This document shows positions 1-8,892 of a stretch of DNA of 64,000 nt, in pieces. The translations under genes were made by a program, and so were the position numbers. The notes under the pieces were generated by a model, which was not told where the DNA came from, searched no databases, and saw nothing but the letters and a program-made list of their open reading frames with translations. How positions within the stretch are numbered: the first letter of the stretch is position 1; each line of letters opens with the position of its first letter. Source of the stretch: Photobacterium proteolyticum (lineage in GTDB: Bacteria; Pseudomonadota; Gammaproteobacteria; Enterobacterales; Vibrionaceae); assembly GCF_001939735.1 (NCBI RefSeq), contig NZ_MJIL01000079.1, positions 62,370-126,369 on the forward strand, read 5' to 3'.

Positions 1-960
1 CAATTTACCAGTGTGATTGGTGAATGCAAAAAAATGCGCCAGTTAAAAACCTTAATATCACGTATTGCCAGCAGCCCGTCGAGCGTGCTAATTAACGGTG
101 AAAGCGGTACGGGTAAAGAAGTCATTGCCCATGCAGTGCATGATTTAAGTACCCGAAGCGATAAGCCCTTTATTGCCATTAACTGTGCCGCGATACCAGA
201 TCAGCTTCTCGAGAGTGAACTGTTCGGCTATGTCAAAGGCGCATTTACCGGCGCGTCCAACAAAGGCAAAACGGGTTTGATACAGGCTGCCAACAAAGGC
301 ACCTTGTTCCTGGATGAAATTGGCGACATGTCGATGACCCTTCAGGCCAAACTGCTGAGGGTACTGGAAGAGCGCGAAGTCATGCCGATTGGCTCTAACA
401 CCGCGATCCCGATTGATATTCGAATTGTATCGGCGACCAACCGCAATTTCGCTGAAATGATTGCCTCGAACAAGTTCCGGGAAGACTTGTACTATCGTCT
501 CAACGTGATCCCTATTCACCTCCCGCCGCTGAAAGAACGTGAAGGTGATGTCGAGCTTCTGGTACAGTTTTTCCTTGATATACATACCCGAAAAATCGGT
601 GTGAGCTACCCGGGCATTGCATCCGAAGCCATGGCCCGACTCAACGCCTATCACTGGCCTGGCAATGTCCGTGAACTGAGTAACCTGATTGAATATTTGG
701 TGAATGTCGTACCGGAAGGCGACACGATTGATGTCGACTTACTGCCTCCCTATTTCGAGCAGACCAAAGTCGAGCACCAAGTCGAGAGTATTCACGCGGA
801 CGAGTGCGCTATGAGCCTTGAAGAAATGGAAAAAATCCGCATTGAAGAAGCGATTAATCGGTTGAGCAACCGCAAACTGGTTGCCGACGAGCTGGGTATC
901 GGTATTGCCACGCTTTACCGAAAAATCAAGAAATACGGCCTCAGCGTCAACAGCCATTAA
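1..960 (+). CDS. Sigma-54-dependent transcriptional activator, 5' end cut by window
   Basis: This is the C-terminal part of a bacterial enhancer-binding protein that remodels sigma-54 RNA polymerase by ATP hydrolysis. The reading frame is open from base 1, so the true start and any N-terminal sensory domain lie upstream of the window. Visible motifs are Walker A (GESGTGKE), the sigma-54-contacting GAFTGA loop, and Walker B (LFLDEIGD) followed by the arginine-rich end of the AAA+ domain. The last ~45 residues form a Fis-type helix-turn-helix (LADELGI-like helix, then TLYRKIKKYGL). All AAA+ motifs look intact, so it should be active. The target and the sensed signal cannot be told without the N-terminus. 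A good hairpin terminator follows 30 bases after the stop. Confidence 0.93.
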   Translation, partial: QFTSVIGECKKMRQLKTLISRIASSPSSVLINGESGTGKEVIAHAVHDLSTRSDKPFIAINCAAIPDQLLESELFGYVKGAFTGASNKGKTGLIQAANKGTLFLDEIGDMSMTLQAKLLRVLEEREVMPIGSNTAIPIDIRIVSATNRNFAEMIASNKFREDLYYRLNVIPIHLPPLKEREGDVELLVQFFLDIHTRKIGVSYPGIASEAMARLNAYHWPGNVRELSNLIEYLVNVVPEGDTIDVDLLPPYFEQTKVEHQVESIHADECAMSLEEMEKIRIEEAINRLSNRKLVADELGIGIATLYRKIKKYGLSVNSH

Positions 961-991
961 TACCGAATAACCAATACTACGTACTCACCAT

Positions 992-1026
992 AAAAAGAAA
1001 CTGCCATTTTAGGCAGTTTCTTTTTT
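992..1026. terminator. Bidirectional intrinsic terminator
   Basis: A 14-bp stem (AAAAAGAAACTGCC paired with its complement) around a short ATTTTA-like loop has a T-run on the plus strand and, because the stem starts with A's, a T-run on the minus strand too. It lies between two convergent genes and can serve both. Confidence 0.88.
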
Positions 1027-1045
1027 CTTAATAGCACCTATAGAG

Positions 1046-1507
1046 CTAGAAGCTAATTGGCTTACGACCGGTAGACTGATCGGCCGGCCCGGCTTTGCTC
1101 TCCGATTTTTTCTTTCCGCCAGCTTTATTGCCGCGTGTCTTTTTGCCCGATGCCGACTTGCTGCCTCTGCCTTTTCCTGATGCCTGCTTGGCACCTGGCT
1201 TGTCTGCTTTTTTTGCCGGTTTAGGCATTGCCAGCTCAGGTTCCTGCGGTGATTCATCAACCGGCTGGTCACAAATCACAACGTAGAATTCATTGTTAAA
1301 TTCGATCACATCGCCGTCATACATCTTACGGCGCTTACGCTGCTCCAGCTCGCCATTGACGGCGACATAGCCTTCGGCAATAGCATATTTTGCTTCACCG
1401 CCGCCACTGACCGCATTGGCAATTTTCAAGACCTTGTAGAGCTCGATAGGCTGGGCTGATACCTCAACCGCCAGCGCTTCTACTTCATATTCTTCTTCAG
1501 ACATCAT
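1046..1507 (-). CDS. S4-domain RNA-binding protein (YbcJ-like) with basic tail
   Basis: Predicted 153-residue RNA-binding protein. Residues ~20-80 match the small S4 fold of the YbcJ family: PIELYKVLKIAN, then AKYAIAEGYVAVNGE and the RKRRKMYDGD turn, which is the usual RNA-contacting surface. E. coli YbcJ is only about 70 residues long. Here an acidic N-terminal stretch (EEEYEVEAL) and a ~70-residue Lys/Gly/Ser-rich tail are added, which probably gives further non-specific RNA binding. The start is one of two adjacent ATGs (1507 or 1504), with no strong Shine-Dalgarno to choose between them. It converges on the sigma-54 activator gene and shares the terminator. The role is inferred from the fold only; ribosome or RNA metabolism is likely. 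Confidence 0.85.
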   Translation of the reverse strand: MMSEEEYEVEALAVEVSAQPIELYKVLKIANAVSGGGEAKYAIAEGYVAVNGELEQRKRRKMYDGDVIEFNNEFYVVICDQPVDESPQEPELAMPKPAKKADKPGAKQASGKGRGSKSASGKKTRGNKAGGKKKSESKAGPADQSTGRKPISF

Positions 1508-1644
1508 ATAAACCGAACATGGACAATTTCGAGCTATAGTACCTCATTCTACGGCTTGATATATACCCGAGTAACTTGGCATCACTGGCAATCCTCTATC
1601 GGCTACGCTATCCTCGCGCCTTTCAACCAACCGGTAGCATAACG

Positions 1645-1836
1645 ATGTATTGCCCTTCGTGCGGACAGCCGACCTTCTCCCCTCAATCCGAGAAATCGTT
1701 TCAGTGTAGTCAGTGCAACTTTACCTTCTTTCAAAACACTGCCTCGGCGGTCCTTGCGGTTATTCGCTGCCAGGGCGAGATTCTAATTGCTACCCGACTA
1801 ACCGTTTCTACGCCTACAGATGTTGCACCGGTGTGA
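1645..1836 (+). pseudogene. NUDIX hydrolase remnant (zinc-ribbon N-terminus only)
   Basis: The 63-residue frame begins with a zinc ribbon (CPSC ... CSQC) followed by FTFFQNTASAVLAVI and GEILIATR, which is the start of NUDIX hydrolases of the NADH-pyrophosphatase-like group. The protein then runs into unrelated residues and stops. The NUDIX box (GX5EX7REUXEEXGU), which carries the catalytic glutamates, is absent here and was not found in any frame downstream. The gene therefore appears truncated by a deletion or rearrangement after about codon 52. It could be expressed as a short zinc-ribbon peptide, but hydrolase activity is not expected. Confidence 0.7.
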
Positions 1837-2309
1837 TCTACGCCTGTTTACTCATCCCTAACAAATCATAACAAGGATGATGATTTTTTAACCACCAGAC
1901 GACAGGATGTTGTTAATTTACCAATTTCTATTTCGCTCGAGGGTATTTCTTCATGCTTACGTTTAACAAAGTGCATGTCTTTTCTAACCTGCCAGACGCA
2001 GATATTTGCGATAATGCACCGCAATCTTCCGACGCTGAACTTGCGCGTGAAAAGAAACGCCTGGCCATGCTGGCATCCGTTCAACAAGCCGGTGGTTTTG
2101 AGCAAGGTGAATGCCTTCAGGCATAGTCTGCTCTCCCTGTTCTCAGAATTGCCATGGCAACAAATTGATAGCGATGGCAATTCTAAAAACAAAATCAAAC
2201 GATTATATCTCCCCTATCTCAAATCTCTCGACATCCCCCCTTTAACTGCCCGGCTTGTTAGGTATATAGTCAGCAACTACTAGCAAATTGACTGTTAAAG
2301 GACTCAGAG
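1837..2309. other. 473-bp interval without a recognisable gene
   Basis: This follows the NUDIX remnant and contains no protein I recognise. The best small frame is an ATG at 1953 running to a TAG at 2124-2126 (57 codons, with AELAREKKRLAMLASVQQ in the middle, amphipathic). A second frame at 1975-2283 (102 codons) overlaps it. Neither has a clear Shine-Dalgarno or a known family signature. An 11-bp perfect inverted repeat (AGAATTGCCAT at 2145-2155, its complement at 2174-2184) lies inside, with no T-run. The interval may be decayed gene material joined to the NUDIX deletion, or a small unrecognised gene. Confidence 0.4.
2145..2184. repeat. 11-bp inverted repeat, 18-bp spacer
   Basis: AGAATTGCCAT at 2145-2155 is matched by its exact reverse complement at 2174-2184. 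No T-run follows, so it is not a classical terminator. It could be an operator or a remnant of a mobile element end. Confidence 0.6.
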
Positions 2310-3152
2310 ATGTATAAGTGGCTGTTATCTTTGCTTGTTATGACTATGCTGTCTTGGCCGGCATTGGGCGAAGAAAAATACTCGCAGGAAAGTATGTATG
2401 ACAAACCCCTGATGGAAAGGTATGTCCTTGACGAACTCAAAGCGCTGCGTACCGATCAGCAAGATCTTGAGCGCAGGCTCACTATCGAGATCACCGACCG
2501 CGAGCTGAGTGTCGCCGACAAGTCGATGAACTATGCCAATGTCACCGTCACTTACTTCTTCTACCTTATTGCCGGTGCCGCTTCGCTGTTTGCATTGATA
2601 GGCTGGCAGTCATTGAAAGAGATCAAAGAAAACACCAAGCAAATGGCCGATCAGCAGCTGCATGATATCGCTGAACAATATGAGAAGAAGTTCCAGTTAC
2701 TTGAACGCGACCTGAAACGAAAAACGCGGATCATAGCCCAGAACAACAAGGAGATTGAGATCATCAACGAGGTCCACAATCTCTGGCTAAGAGCTCAAGG
2801 TTCACAGACTCCCGAGCAAAAGATGGAAGTGTACGACGAGATCCTGAAAATTCGTCCCGGCGATCTCGAAGCCCTGACCCATAAAGCCGATGCGGCCATG
2901 GAAATTCGTGAATTCCACTGGGCACTGAGTATCTGTAACCGGGTACTTGAAGTCGATACCAGCAATGCCCACGCCCTGTATCAGCGTGCCTGCGCCTATG
3001 CCTGCCTGGGAGCCGAAGAACAGGCCATCATGGATTTGGAACAAGCCATTTTGGGCAGTGCCTCGCTCAAAGAGCTGGCTAGTGAAGAGCAAGATTTCGA
3101 ATCACTCCAGGGCAACGAGCGCTTTGAGAACTTGATTGCGACAACAGACTAA
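2310..3152 (+). CDS. Membrane-anchored TPR protein
   Basis: 280-residue protein of unknown specific role. Residues 1-20 form a signal peptide (hydrophobic MYKWLLSLLVMTMLSWPALG, then GEE). A second hydrophobic segment at about residues 80-105 (VTVTYFFYLIAGAASLFALIGW) would anchor it in the inner membrane. It is followed by a charged, probably coiled-coil stretch (~107-155, KEIKENTKQMAD...EKKFQLLERDLKRK). The C-terminal ~110 residues contain tetratricopeptide-like helices (YDEILKIRPGDLEALTHKADAAME, then CNRVLEVDTSNAHALYQRACAYACLG). An AAAGGA Shine-Dalgarno precedes the ATG. TPR proteins of this layout usually scaffold envelope complexes. It stands alone in its orientation group. Confidence 0.85.
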   Translation: MYKWLLSLLVMTMLSWPALGEEKYSQESMYDKPLMERYVLDELKALRTDQQDLERRLTIEITDRELSVADKSMNYANVTVTYFFYLIAGAASLFALIGWQSLKEIKENTKQMADQQLHDIAEQYEKKFQLLERDLKRKTRIIAQNNKEIEIINEVHNLWLRAQGSQTPEQKMEVYDEILKIRPGDLEALTHKADAAMEIREFHWALSICNRVLEVDTSNAHALYQRACAYACLGAEEQAIMDLEQAILGSASLKELASEEQDFESLQGNERFENLIATTD

Positions 3153-3272
3153 CCGCTGACAGTCCAACCTTAACATCAAAATTATCCGGGCCCGGTTGTC
3201 ATTCACCGAGAAACGCTGAAGATAAACGGCCCCTAGCACTTTCCCCTCCTCTGCTGTAAGCTAGCCGGCTTC

Positions 3273-3303
3273 CTGCCTCACGCTATGAGGCGGTTTTTAA
3301 TTT
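3273..3303 (+). promoter_or_regulatory. Terminator-like hairpin in the leader of the DEAD-box helicase gene
   Basis: GCCTCA (3275-3280) pairs with TGAGGC (3286-3291), extended by a G-T and a C-G pair, and is followed at once by TTTTTAATTTT. It ends only 16 bases before the helicase start codon. It may simply terminate the upstream TPR gene, or act as an attenuator in the helicase mRNA. Confidence 0.55.
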
Positions 3304-3319
3304 TGATTGAGACTATCTT

Positions 3320-4714
3320 ATGAGTTTTGCCTCTCTGGGCCTATGTACCCCAATCCTTGAAGCTGTTGCTAACCAAGGCTATGAAAAACCTTCCCCTATT
3401 CAGGCTCAGGCAATCCCTGCTGTGCTCGAAGGCAAGGATGTCATGGCGGCGGCACAAACAGGAACAGGCAAAACTGCAGGTTTTACCCTACCAATTCTGG
3501 AGCGTTTGTCGAAAGGTCCCAAGGTCCGTTCCAACCAGGTCCGCGCTCTGGTTCTAACCCCTACCCGTGAACTTGCAGCACAGGTTGGCGAAAACGTTGC
3601 TACCTATTCAAAGCGACTTCCGCTTAGCTCGGCGGTTGTTTTTGGCGGGGTCAAAATCAACCCTCAGATGATGCGCATGCGCCAGGGCGCTGATGTACTG
3701 GTTGCCACACCGGGCCGCCTGTTGGATCTATACAATCAAAACGCAGTCAAATTCAATCAACTTGAAGTGCTGGTACTCGATGAAGCCGATCGTATGCTGG
3801 ATATGGGCTTTATCCGCGACATCCGGAAAATCCTGGCAGTACTGCCAAAAAATCGCCAAAACCTACTCTTCTCGGCAACTTTCTCTGACGAAATCCGCGC
3901 GCTGGCAAAAGGCCTGGTAAACGATCCGGTTGAGATTTCTGTTACCCCGCGCAATGCTGCGGCGCCGAGCGTTAAACAGTGGGTTCACCCGGTTGACAAG
4001 AAAAAGAAATCGGCCGTTCTGACCAAGCTGATCCAGGAAAACAAATGGAAACAGGCACTGGTCTTTACCCGTACCAAACACGGTGCTAACCGTCTGACGA
4101 CCTTTCTTGAGGCTCGTGACATAAAAGCAGCTGCCATTCACGGCAACAAAAGCCAGGGTGCCCGTACCAAGGCCCTTGCTAATTTCAAGAGTGGTGAAGT
4201 ACGTATTCTGGTTGCTACCGATATCGCAGCCCGTGGTATCGACATCGACCAGTTGCCTCAGGTCGTTAACTTTGACCTGCCAAATGTAGCCGAAGACTAT
4301 GTACACCGTATTGGCCGTACCGGTCGTGCAGGCGCCGAGGGTCAGGCTATCTCACTGGTCTGTGCCGATGAATATAAAGAGCTGACGGCTATCGAACGCC
4401 TGACTCAGCAGATCCTACCGCGCGAGGAAGTGTTTGGCTTTACACCGGCCAACAAGCTACCTGAATCACAACCGCTTCGTCCGCTGAAAGCCAAGAAACC
4501 AAAGAAACCGAAAAAGCCGAAAGCTGAACACAAAGACGGCCAGCGCTCTGGTGATAATGCAAGCGGCCACCGAACTGCGCCTAAAAAACCGGGCGCCAAC
4601 AAGTCAAGTGGCAACAAGAAGCCTCATTCTCGTCGCAACAGCAGTGGCAACAATGACAGCAAGCCGCAGGGGAAGAAGCCCAACGGCAGTAAGTCCCAGA
4701 GCCGAAAGCCCTAG
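3320..4714 (+). CDS. rhlE: DEAD-box ATP-dependent RNA helicase, RhlE-like
   Basis: 464-residue RNA helicase that unwinds short RNA duplexes, probably in ribosome assembly or cold adaptation. The full motif set is present in order: Q motif ([14 protein letters not shown], ~20-33), motif [10 protein letters not shown] (~50), PTRELA, TPGR, DEAD (~154), SAT (~185), and the C-terminal helicase lobe with [11 protein letters not shown] and [10 protein letters not shown] (~330). The last ~90 residues are a Lys/Pro/Ser/Asn-rich basic tail typical of RhlE proteins. The frame stops at TAG 4712-4714. The next 23 codons in the same frame encode more of the same basic sequence (DRKPQANKPSGSGNKSRKTR...) up to TAA 4784-4786, so the stop looks premature. 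Assignment to RhlE rather than another DEAD subfamily is by overall look. Confidence 0.93.
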   Translation: MSFASLGLCTPILEAVANQGYEKPSPIQAQAIPAVLEGKDVMAAAQTGTGKTAGFTLPILERLSKGPKVRSNQVRALVLTPTRELAAQVGENVATYSKRLPLSSAVVFGGVKINPQMMRMRQGADVLVATPGRLLDLYNQNAVKFNQLEVLVLDEADRMLDMGFIRDIRKILAVLPKNRQNLLFSATFSDEIRALAKGLVNDPVEISVTPRNAAAPSVKQWVHPVDKKKKSAVLTKLIQENKWKQALVFTRTKHGANRLTTFLEARDIKAAAIHGNKSQGARTKALANFKSGEVRILVATDIAARGIDIDQLPQVVNFDLPNVAEDYVHRIGRTGRAGAEGQAISLVCADEYKELTAIERLTQQILPREEVFGFTPANKLPESQPLRPLKAKKPKKPKKPKAEHKDGQRSGDNASGHRTAPKKPGANKSSGNKKPHSRRNSSGNNDSKPQGKKPNGSKSQSRKP

Positions 4715-4786
4715 GATCGCAAACCCCAAGCTAACAAGCCGTCAGGCTCTGGAAACAAGAGCAGAAAAACACGTACAACAGCGTAA
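4715..4786 (+). other. In-frame continuation of the helicase tail after TAG
   Basis: Twenty-three sense codons follow the TAG in the same frame and end in TAA. They keep the Lys/Arg/Asn/Pro/Ser composition of the preceding tail. This suggests either a recent nonsense mutation that shortens a non-essential tail, amber readthrough, or a sequencing error. Confidence 0.6.
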
Positions 4787-4830
4787 GTCTGTGATCTTAT
4801 ATAAATTATGAACCTGGATGGCGTTATATA

Positions 4831-6156
4831 ATGCCATCCTTATTTCACTACTGGGCCATGCACATGTTTTCTGTCAGACGGTTACTATTCCCACTCATAA
4901 CCCTTGTAAGTACCCCGCTTATGGCAACCACTTTTGATGAGCTAGCCAAGTTACCACCTAGCGATATTCAGGTGATCGACTGTCGCTCCAGCAACAACTA
5001 CAACGGATGGCCCGAAGCTTCACAAACACGTGGCGGACACTTTCCCGGTGCAATCAACTTTGACTCGGACTGGTTAAGCACCCTGCGACCTCCGCACCTC
5101 GAGCAACTGCTTCAGAGCAAAGGGATCGAGTTAACCAAACCGACTTTCCTTTACTGCGAACCAGAGAAGGCCAATGTCCTGCTTAAGCAGCTTGATAGCA
5201 TCGGCATCAACAACGTTTCGACTATTTCGCAGAAAATCAGCGACTACTCCGGCCAGCTAGACCATCTGGCGAAATTTGAGAAGTTGGTGACGCCGCAATG
5301 GCTAAAACAGGTAATCGACGGCGAACAAGCGCTGTATGCACCGGAAAAAGGCTTCAAAGTTGTCGAAGTCGCGTGGGGGCCACCAACAAAATATCTGGCT
5401 GCACATATCCCAGGTTCACTGTATCTCAACACCAACAATATCGAGTCAGAACCTTGGTGGAACCGGGTAGACGACCAGAAGCTTGCTGAAACTATCAAGC
5501 AGCTTGGTATCCGGTTTGATACAACCGTCGTGCTGTATGGTCGAGACAATACCGCAGCTGCTCGCGCCGCCAGTATTCTTATGTACGCCGGTGTCGATGA
5601 TGTTCGCTTGCTTAACGGCGGATGGAAGTCTTGGGTTAACGCCGGTTACCGTACCGAGCCAATGCTCAATAAAGCACCAAAGCATGTCGACTTCGGACGT
5701 CCGATTCCATCCCGGCCTGAGCTGATCATTGATGTACCGGAAGCCAGAGCGATCCTCGATGATCCTGAGCACAAATCTCTGGTCAGTATCCGTAGCTGGG
5801 AAGAGTATATCGGCAATACCAGTGGCTATAAATACATCAAGCCAAAAGGTCGAATTACCGGTTCCAAGTGGGGCCATGCCGGTTCTGACGCCTACCACCT
5901 TGAAGACTTCCGCAACCCGGATGACACCATGATCAGTGCCGATATCATTGAGGCCTTCTGGAAAGACTGGGGCATTAACGAATTGCAGAAAGTCTCCTTC
6001 TACTGCGGTACCGGCTGGCGCGCGTCTGAAACCTTCTTCTATGCCTATGTCATGGGCTGGGAAGACATCAGCGTCTTCGACGGCGGCTGGTTCGAATGGA
6101 GCGGCGATCCTGCCAACCCAAGCTCAAAAGGGGATGTGGCTCCTGACCACAGCTAA
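4831..6156 (+). CDS. ynjE: Periplasmic three-domain rhodanese sulfurtransferase, YnjE-like
   Basis: Sulfurtransferase of up to 441 residues that should move sulfane sulfur from thiosulfate or a persulfide donor to an acceptor. It has three rhodanese modules like E. coli YnjE: module 1 ~35-145 (potential Cys109 in YCEPEKA), module 2 ~160-275 (active-site loop LYGRDNTAAA lacks Cys, so inactive), and module 3 ~295-425 with the catalytic loop CGTGWRASE (Cys392). A signal peptide is visible (SVRRLLFPLITLVSTPLMA, cut before TTF). It fits better with a start at the internal ATG 4858 or 4864, because from 4831 there are about nine extra residues. Its position just before the cysteine desulfurase and the YedF cluster suggests a sulfur/selenium role. 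Domain count and Cys positions are seen; the donor and acceptor are not known. Confidence 0.88.
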   Translation: MPSLFHYWAMHMFSVRRLLFPLITLVSTPLMATTFDELAKLPPSDIQVIDCRSSNNYNGWPEASQTRGGHFPGAINFDSDWLSTLRPPHLEQLLQSKGIELTKPTFLYCEPEKANVLLKQLDSIGINNVSTISQKISDYSGQLDHLAKFEKLVTPQWLKQVIDGEQALYAPEKGFKVVEVAWGPPTKYLAAHIPGSLYLNTNNIESEPWWNRVDDQKLAETIKQLGIRFDTTVVLYGRDNTAAARAASILMYAGVDDVRLLNGGWKSWVNAGYRTEPMLNKAPKHVDFGRPIPSRPELIIDVPEARAILDDPEHKSLVSIRSWEEYIGNTSGYKYIKPKGRITGSKWGHAGSDAYHLEDFRNPDDTMISADIIEAFWKDWGINELQKVSFYCGTGWRASETFFYAYVMGWEDISVFDGGWFEWSGDPANPSSKGDVAPDHS

Positions 6157-6467
6157 TTCACCTATACCCATTTCAATCTGACTGACACTGCTGACACAGA
6201 ATTATCACCGCATAATATCTGTGTCAGCACGACTTCCATACATTTAATTTACATACCACGTTATCAACTCAAATTATCAATAATTACTGGTAGTTGAACG
6301 CCCTTATATGCGATCTATTTCACTGAAATCCTTGTGGTAAATACTAATATATACGCCGCATCTCCTTAAGGGGCAGCACTTCGTGTCGTTATTCCGCGAC
6401 TAACTGGTGTTTCTGGCTGGATTCTTCTGAGATACACATGACAGCCGAGTATAGGGATAGTGAAATC
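6157..6467 (+). promoter_or_regulatory. 311-bp intergenic region before the Se/S operon
   Basis: No gene is visible. A 12-bp perfect inverted repeat (TGCTGACACAGA at 6189-6200, complement at 6218-6229, 17-bp loop) follows ynjE. It has no T-run, so it is a weak terminator or an operator. The AT-rich centre (6240-6360) is the likely promoter zone of the operon that follows. No clear FNR palindrome was found. Confidence 0.45.
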
Positions 6468-7616
6468 ATGATTTACCTTGATCACGCGGCAACCAGTAAC
6501 CCTAAGCCTGCACAGGTTGTTGAGGCTATGACTCGTTATATTAGTCAGGATTGTGCTAACCCCGGCAGGGCAAGCCACCCTTTGGCCAATGATGCAAGCC
6601 GCCTGATCTTTGAAACCAGAGAAAGACTACTCAATTTCTTTAGCGCCAGCGATGATGCCCATGTTGTATTTACCGGCAACATTACAGAGTCCCTAAACTT
6701 GGCATTAAAAGGCCTGTTGGTACCCGGTGATCAAGTAATTGTGAGCAGCATGGAACACAACGCCATGATGCGGCCATTACGCCAGCTGGAACAAGAAGGC
6801 GTCATTGTTACCGTTGTCCCTTGCTGCCCGAACACAGGCCTTATCAAGGCAGATAATCTCAAAGCGGCAATGACCCCAAAAACCAAGCTTGTTGCCATCA
6901 ATCACGCATCGAATACCTTTGGCACCATTCAACCTATCGCCCATATTGGCCTGTTGTGCCGCCAGCAAGGCTGTTTATTTCTCGTTGATACCGCTCAGAC
7001 TGCGGGAGTCATACCTATCGATATGGAAGCATCCTGTATTGATTTGCTGGCATTCACCGGACATAAAGGACTAATGGGACCAATGGGGATTGGTGGCCTG
7101 GTTATTGGTAACAGCCTGCAAGGCGTGACTATCAAACCACTCATCACTGGTGGAACAGGAAGTAACTCAGAATTAGAGGTGCAACCTGACTTTCTACCCG
7201 ACGCCCTGGAAAGCGGCACGCCAAACCTGCCGGGAATTGCCGGGTTAAATGCGGGGATTAGCTGGTTACAAGATAAAACCGTCGATGCTGTATCCCAACA
7301 CGAACTAACACTGACCAGACAACTAGTTAAAGGGCTTCAAGCCATTCCTGGCGTGATTCTTTATGGTCCGGACCATACTCAGCCTCGTGTCGGCGTCGTC
7401 TCCTTTACGATCAAAGATAAAGATAACGGCGAAATCGATGAACTGCTGGCCTACGAACATGGTATCTACTGCCGAACCGGCCTGCATTGCGCACCTGCCG
7501 CACATAAAACGCTCGGCACTTTCCCTAACGGCACCATACGGCTAAGCATTGGCGCGTTCACGACATCAGAACAAATCGAGCAGGCCATATCGGCAATAAA
7601 GCAGCTGGCCTCCTAA
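6468..7616 (+). CDS. Cysteine desulfurase-like PLP enzyme (selenium-cluster type)
   Basis: About 382 residues, fold-type I class V aminotransferase related to NifS/CsdA, expected to release sulfur (or selenium) from cysteine (or selenocysteine) as an enzyme-bound persulfide. It opens with the family's typical IYLDHAATSNPKP. Internal features are HNAMMRPL (PLP-stacking His region), VDTAQTAG (PLP-binding Asp), FTGHKGLMGPMG (Schiff-base Lys in GHKG), and the C-terminal GIYCRTGLHCAPAAH segment carrying the sulfur-accepting Cys. This RTGLHCAP version is the one found in enzymes encoded next to YedF (TIGR01977-like, from memory). I chose ATG 6468 because the domain starts there and AGGGA precedes it. 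ATG 6438 would add ten residues. Confidence 0.88.
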   Translation: MIYLDHAATSNPKPAQVVEAMTRYISQDCANPGRASHPLANDASRLIFETRERLLNFFSASDDAHVVFTGNITESLNLALKGLLVPGDQVIVSSMEHNAMMRPLRQLEQEGVIVTVVPCCPNTGLIKADNLKAAMTPKTKLVAINHASNTFGTIQPIAHIGLLCRQQGCLFLVDTAQTAGVIPIDMEASCIDLLAFTGHKGLMGPMGIGGLVIGNSLQGVTIKPLITGGTGSNSELEVQPDFLPDALESGTPNLPGIAGLNAGISWLQDKTVDAVSQHELTLTRQLVKGLQAIPGVILYGPDHTQPRVGVVSFTIKDKDNGEIDELLAYEHGIYCRTGLHCAPAAHKTLGTFPNGTIRLSIGAFTTSEQIEQAISAIKQLAS

Positions 7617-7716
7617 GGTTACTAATCCAGAACGATTTCTCGGTATCGGGAGCTATCCATAGCCAACACCTGATAGCCGTCAGCTAATTACAATTCAATA
7701 AATATAAAGGGATGCT

Positions 7717-8892
7717 ATGTTAGAAGCGAGCAAGGGCGGTGTCACGCCAGAACAAACAGTACCATCACCATTGGACTACTTTAAAAGTGCCATATCTGAT
7801 GAAATCCGCTACGTCTCAGAACAAAAACAAGCGGGGCATGGGATCGTCGGTTTTTACTGCGAATTCACGCCAAGAGATCTGATTCTGGCGGCCGGTGCAA
7901 CCCCCATATGTCTTTGCGGTACCAGTCAAAATACCATTACCCATGCTGAAACCGTACTGCCTTCGAATTTATGTCCTCTTATCAAATCATCCTATGGTTA
8001 CGCCCTCACCGGAGGCTGTCCATTACTCAATGATTCGGATCTGTTAGTCGCCGAAACAACCTGCGACGGCAAAAAGAAAATGTATGAAGTCTTGTCACGG
8101 GACAAAAACATGCATGTTCTTGAGCTTACTCAGAAGTCAGACAAAGAACGTGCTTTTCGGCACTGGCTGGCCGAAGTCGAGGAGTTGAAGCAGAAGCTCG
8201 AGCAAACCTTCCAGACAGACATCACAGAGGCAAAATTACGCACAGCGATTAAGGCGATGAATGAAGAACGCCGCCTGATCCTTGCCATTCAAGAGCTCGG
8301 CCAGCATAAGCCTGCTATCGTATCGGGTTATGAAATCGCCCAAACCCGCTACCGTGTGGCTGGCTTTTCTAAACACCTCGAACAAATGAAGCACTTTTTG
8401 GCAATGGCCAACCAGCGATTAGAACAAGGCCATCAGGTCGCGCCGGCCAACGCACCTCGCGTTCTTCTTACCGGCTGCCCTACCGGCCATGGGACAGAAA
8501 AACTCATTGAGATTATCGAAGAGTGTGGTGGTGTGGTCGTCGTCCAGGAAGCCTGCTCCGGGATTAAAGGGGTGTACGAAGAGGTTTCTGAACAAGGCGA
8601 TCCACTAGAAGCGATTGCTCGCAAGCACTTTAATATCCCTTGCTCTTGCATGACCCCAAATGAAGGCCGAAAAGAGTTATTGAGAAAACTCGCCAAAGAT
8701 TACCAGGCTGACGCTGTCATAGACCTGGTATGGCAAGCTTGCCACACCTATAACGTTGAGTCTGTTTTGATCAATGAATTTGTACGTAAAGAACTAGGGC
8801 TTGCTTACCTGAAGGTAGAAACCGACTACTCCAGTTCGGACCGTGAACAACTCAAAGTTCGAGTCCAGACTCTGCTGGAGTTAGCACAATGA
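7717..8892 (+). CDS. Double-cubane-cluster reductase, YjiM/HgdB family
   Basis: 391 residues of the 2-hydroxyacyl-CoA dehydratase beta-subunit family, close to E. coli YjiM and to double-cubane-cluster proteins that reduce small molecules at very low potential. Six cysteines lie in the N-terminal half in the expected pattern (C48 in VGFYCEF, C65/C67 in PICLCG, C86, C101 in TGGCPL, C116 in ETTCDGK). More lie in the second Rossmann-like domain (LLTGCPTGHG, QEACSG, IPCSC, WQACH). They would hold an [8Fe-9S]-type double cubane or a [4Fe-4S] cluster. AAGGG precedes the ATG. The stop overlaps the start of the activator gene (ATGA), as expected for partners. The substrate is unknown; its Se/S neighbours suggest a sulfur or selenium compound. 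Confidence 0.88.
   Translation: MLEASKGGVTPEQTVPSPLDYFKSAISDEIRYVSEQKQAGHGIVGFYCEFTPRDLILAAGATPICLCGTSQNTITHAETVLPSNLCPLIKSSYGYALTGGCPLLNDSDLLVAETTCDGKKKMYEVLSRDKNMHVLELTQKSDKERAFRHWLAEVEELKQKLEQTFQTDITEAKLRTAIKAMNEERRLILAIQELGQHKPAIVSGYEIAQTRYRVAGFSKHLEQMKHFLAMANQRLEQGHQVAPANAPRVLLTGCPTGHGTEKLIEIIEECGGVVVVQEACSGIKGVYEEVSEQGDPLEAIARKHFNIPCSCMTPNEGRKELLRKLAKDYQADAVIDLVWQACHTYNVESVLINEFVRKELGLAYLKVETDYSSSDREQLKVRVQTLLELAQ

Noticed and set aside
1009-1272. Second minus-strand frame overlapping the S4-domain gene
   Set aside because: Out-of-frame reading of the Lys-rich tail; the S4 gene explains this DNA.
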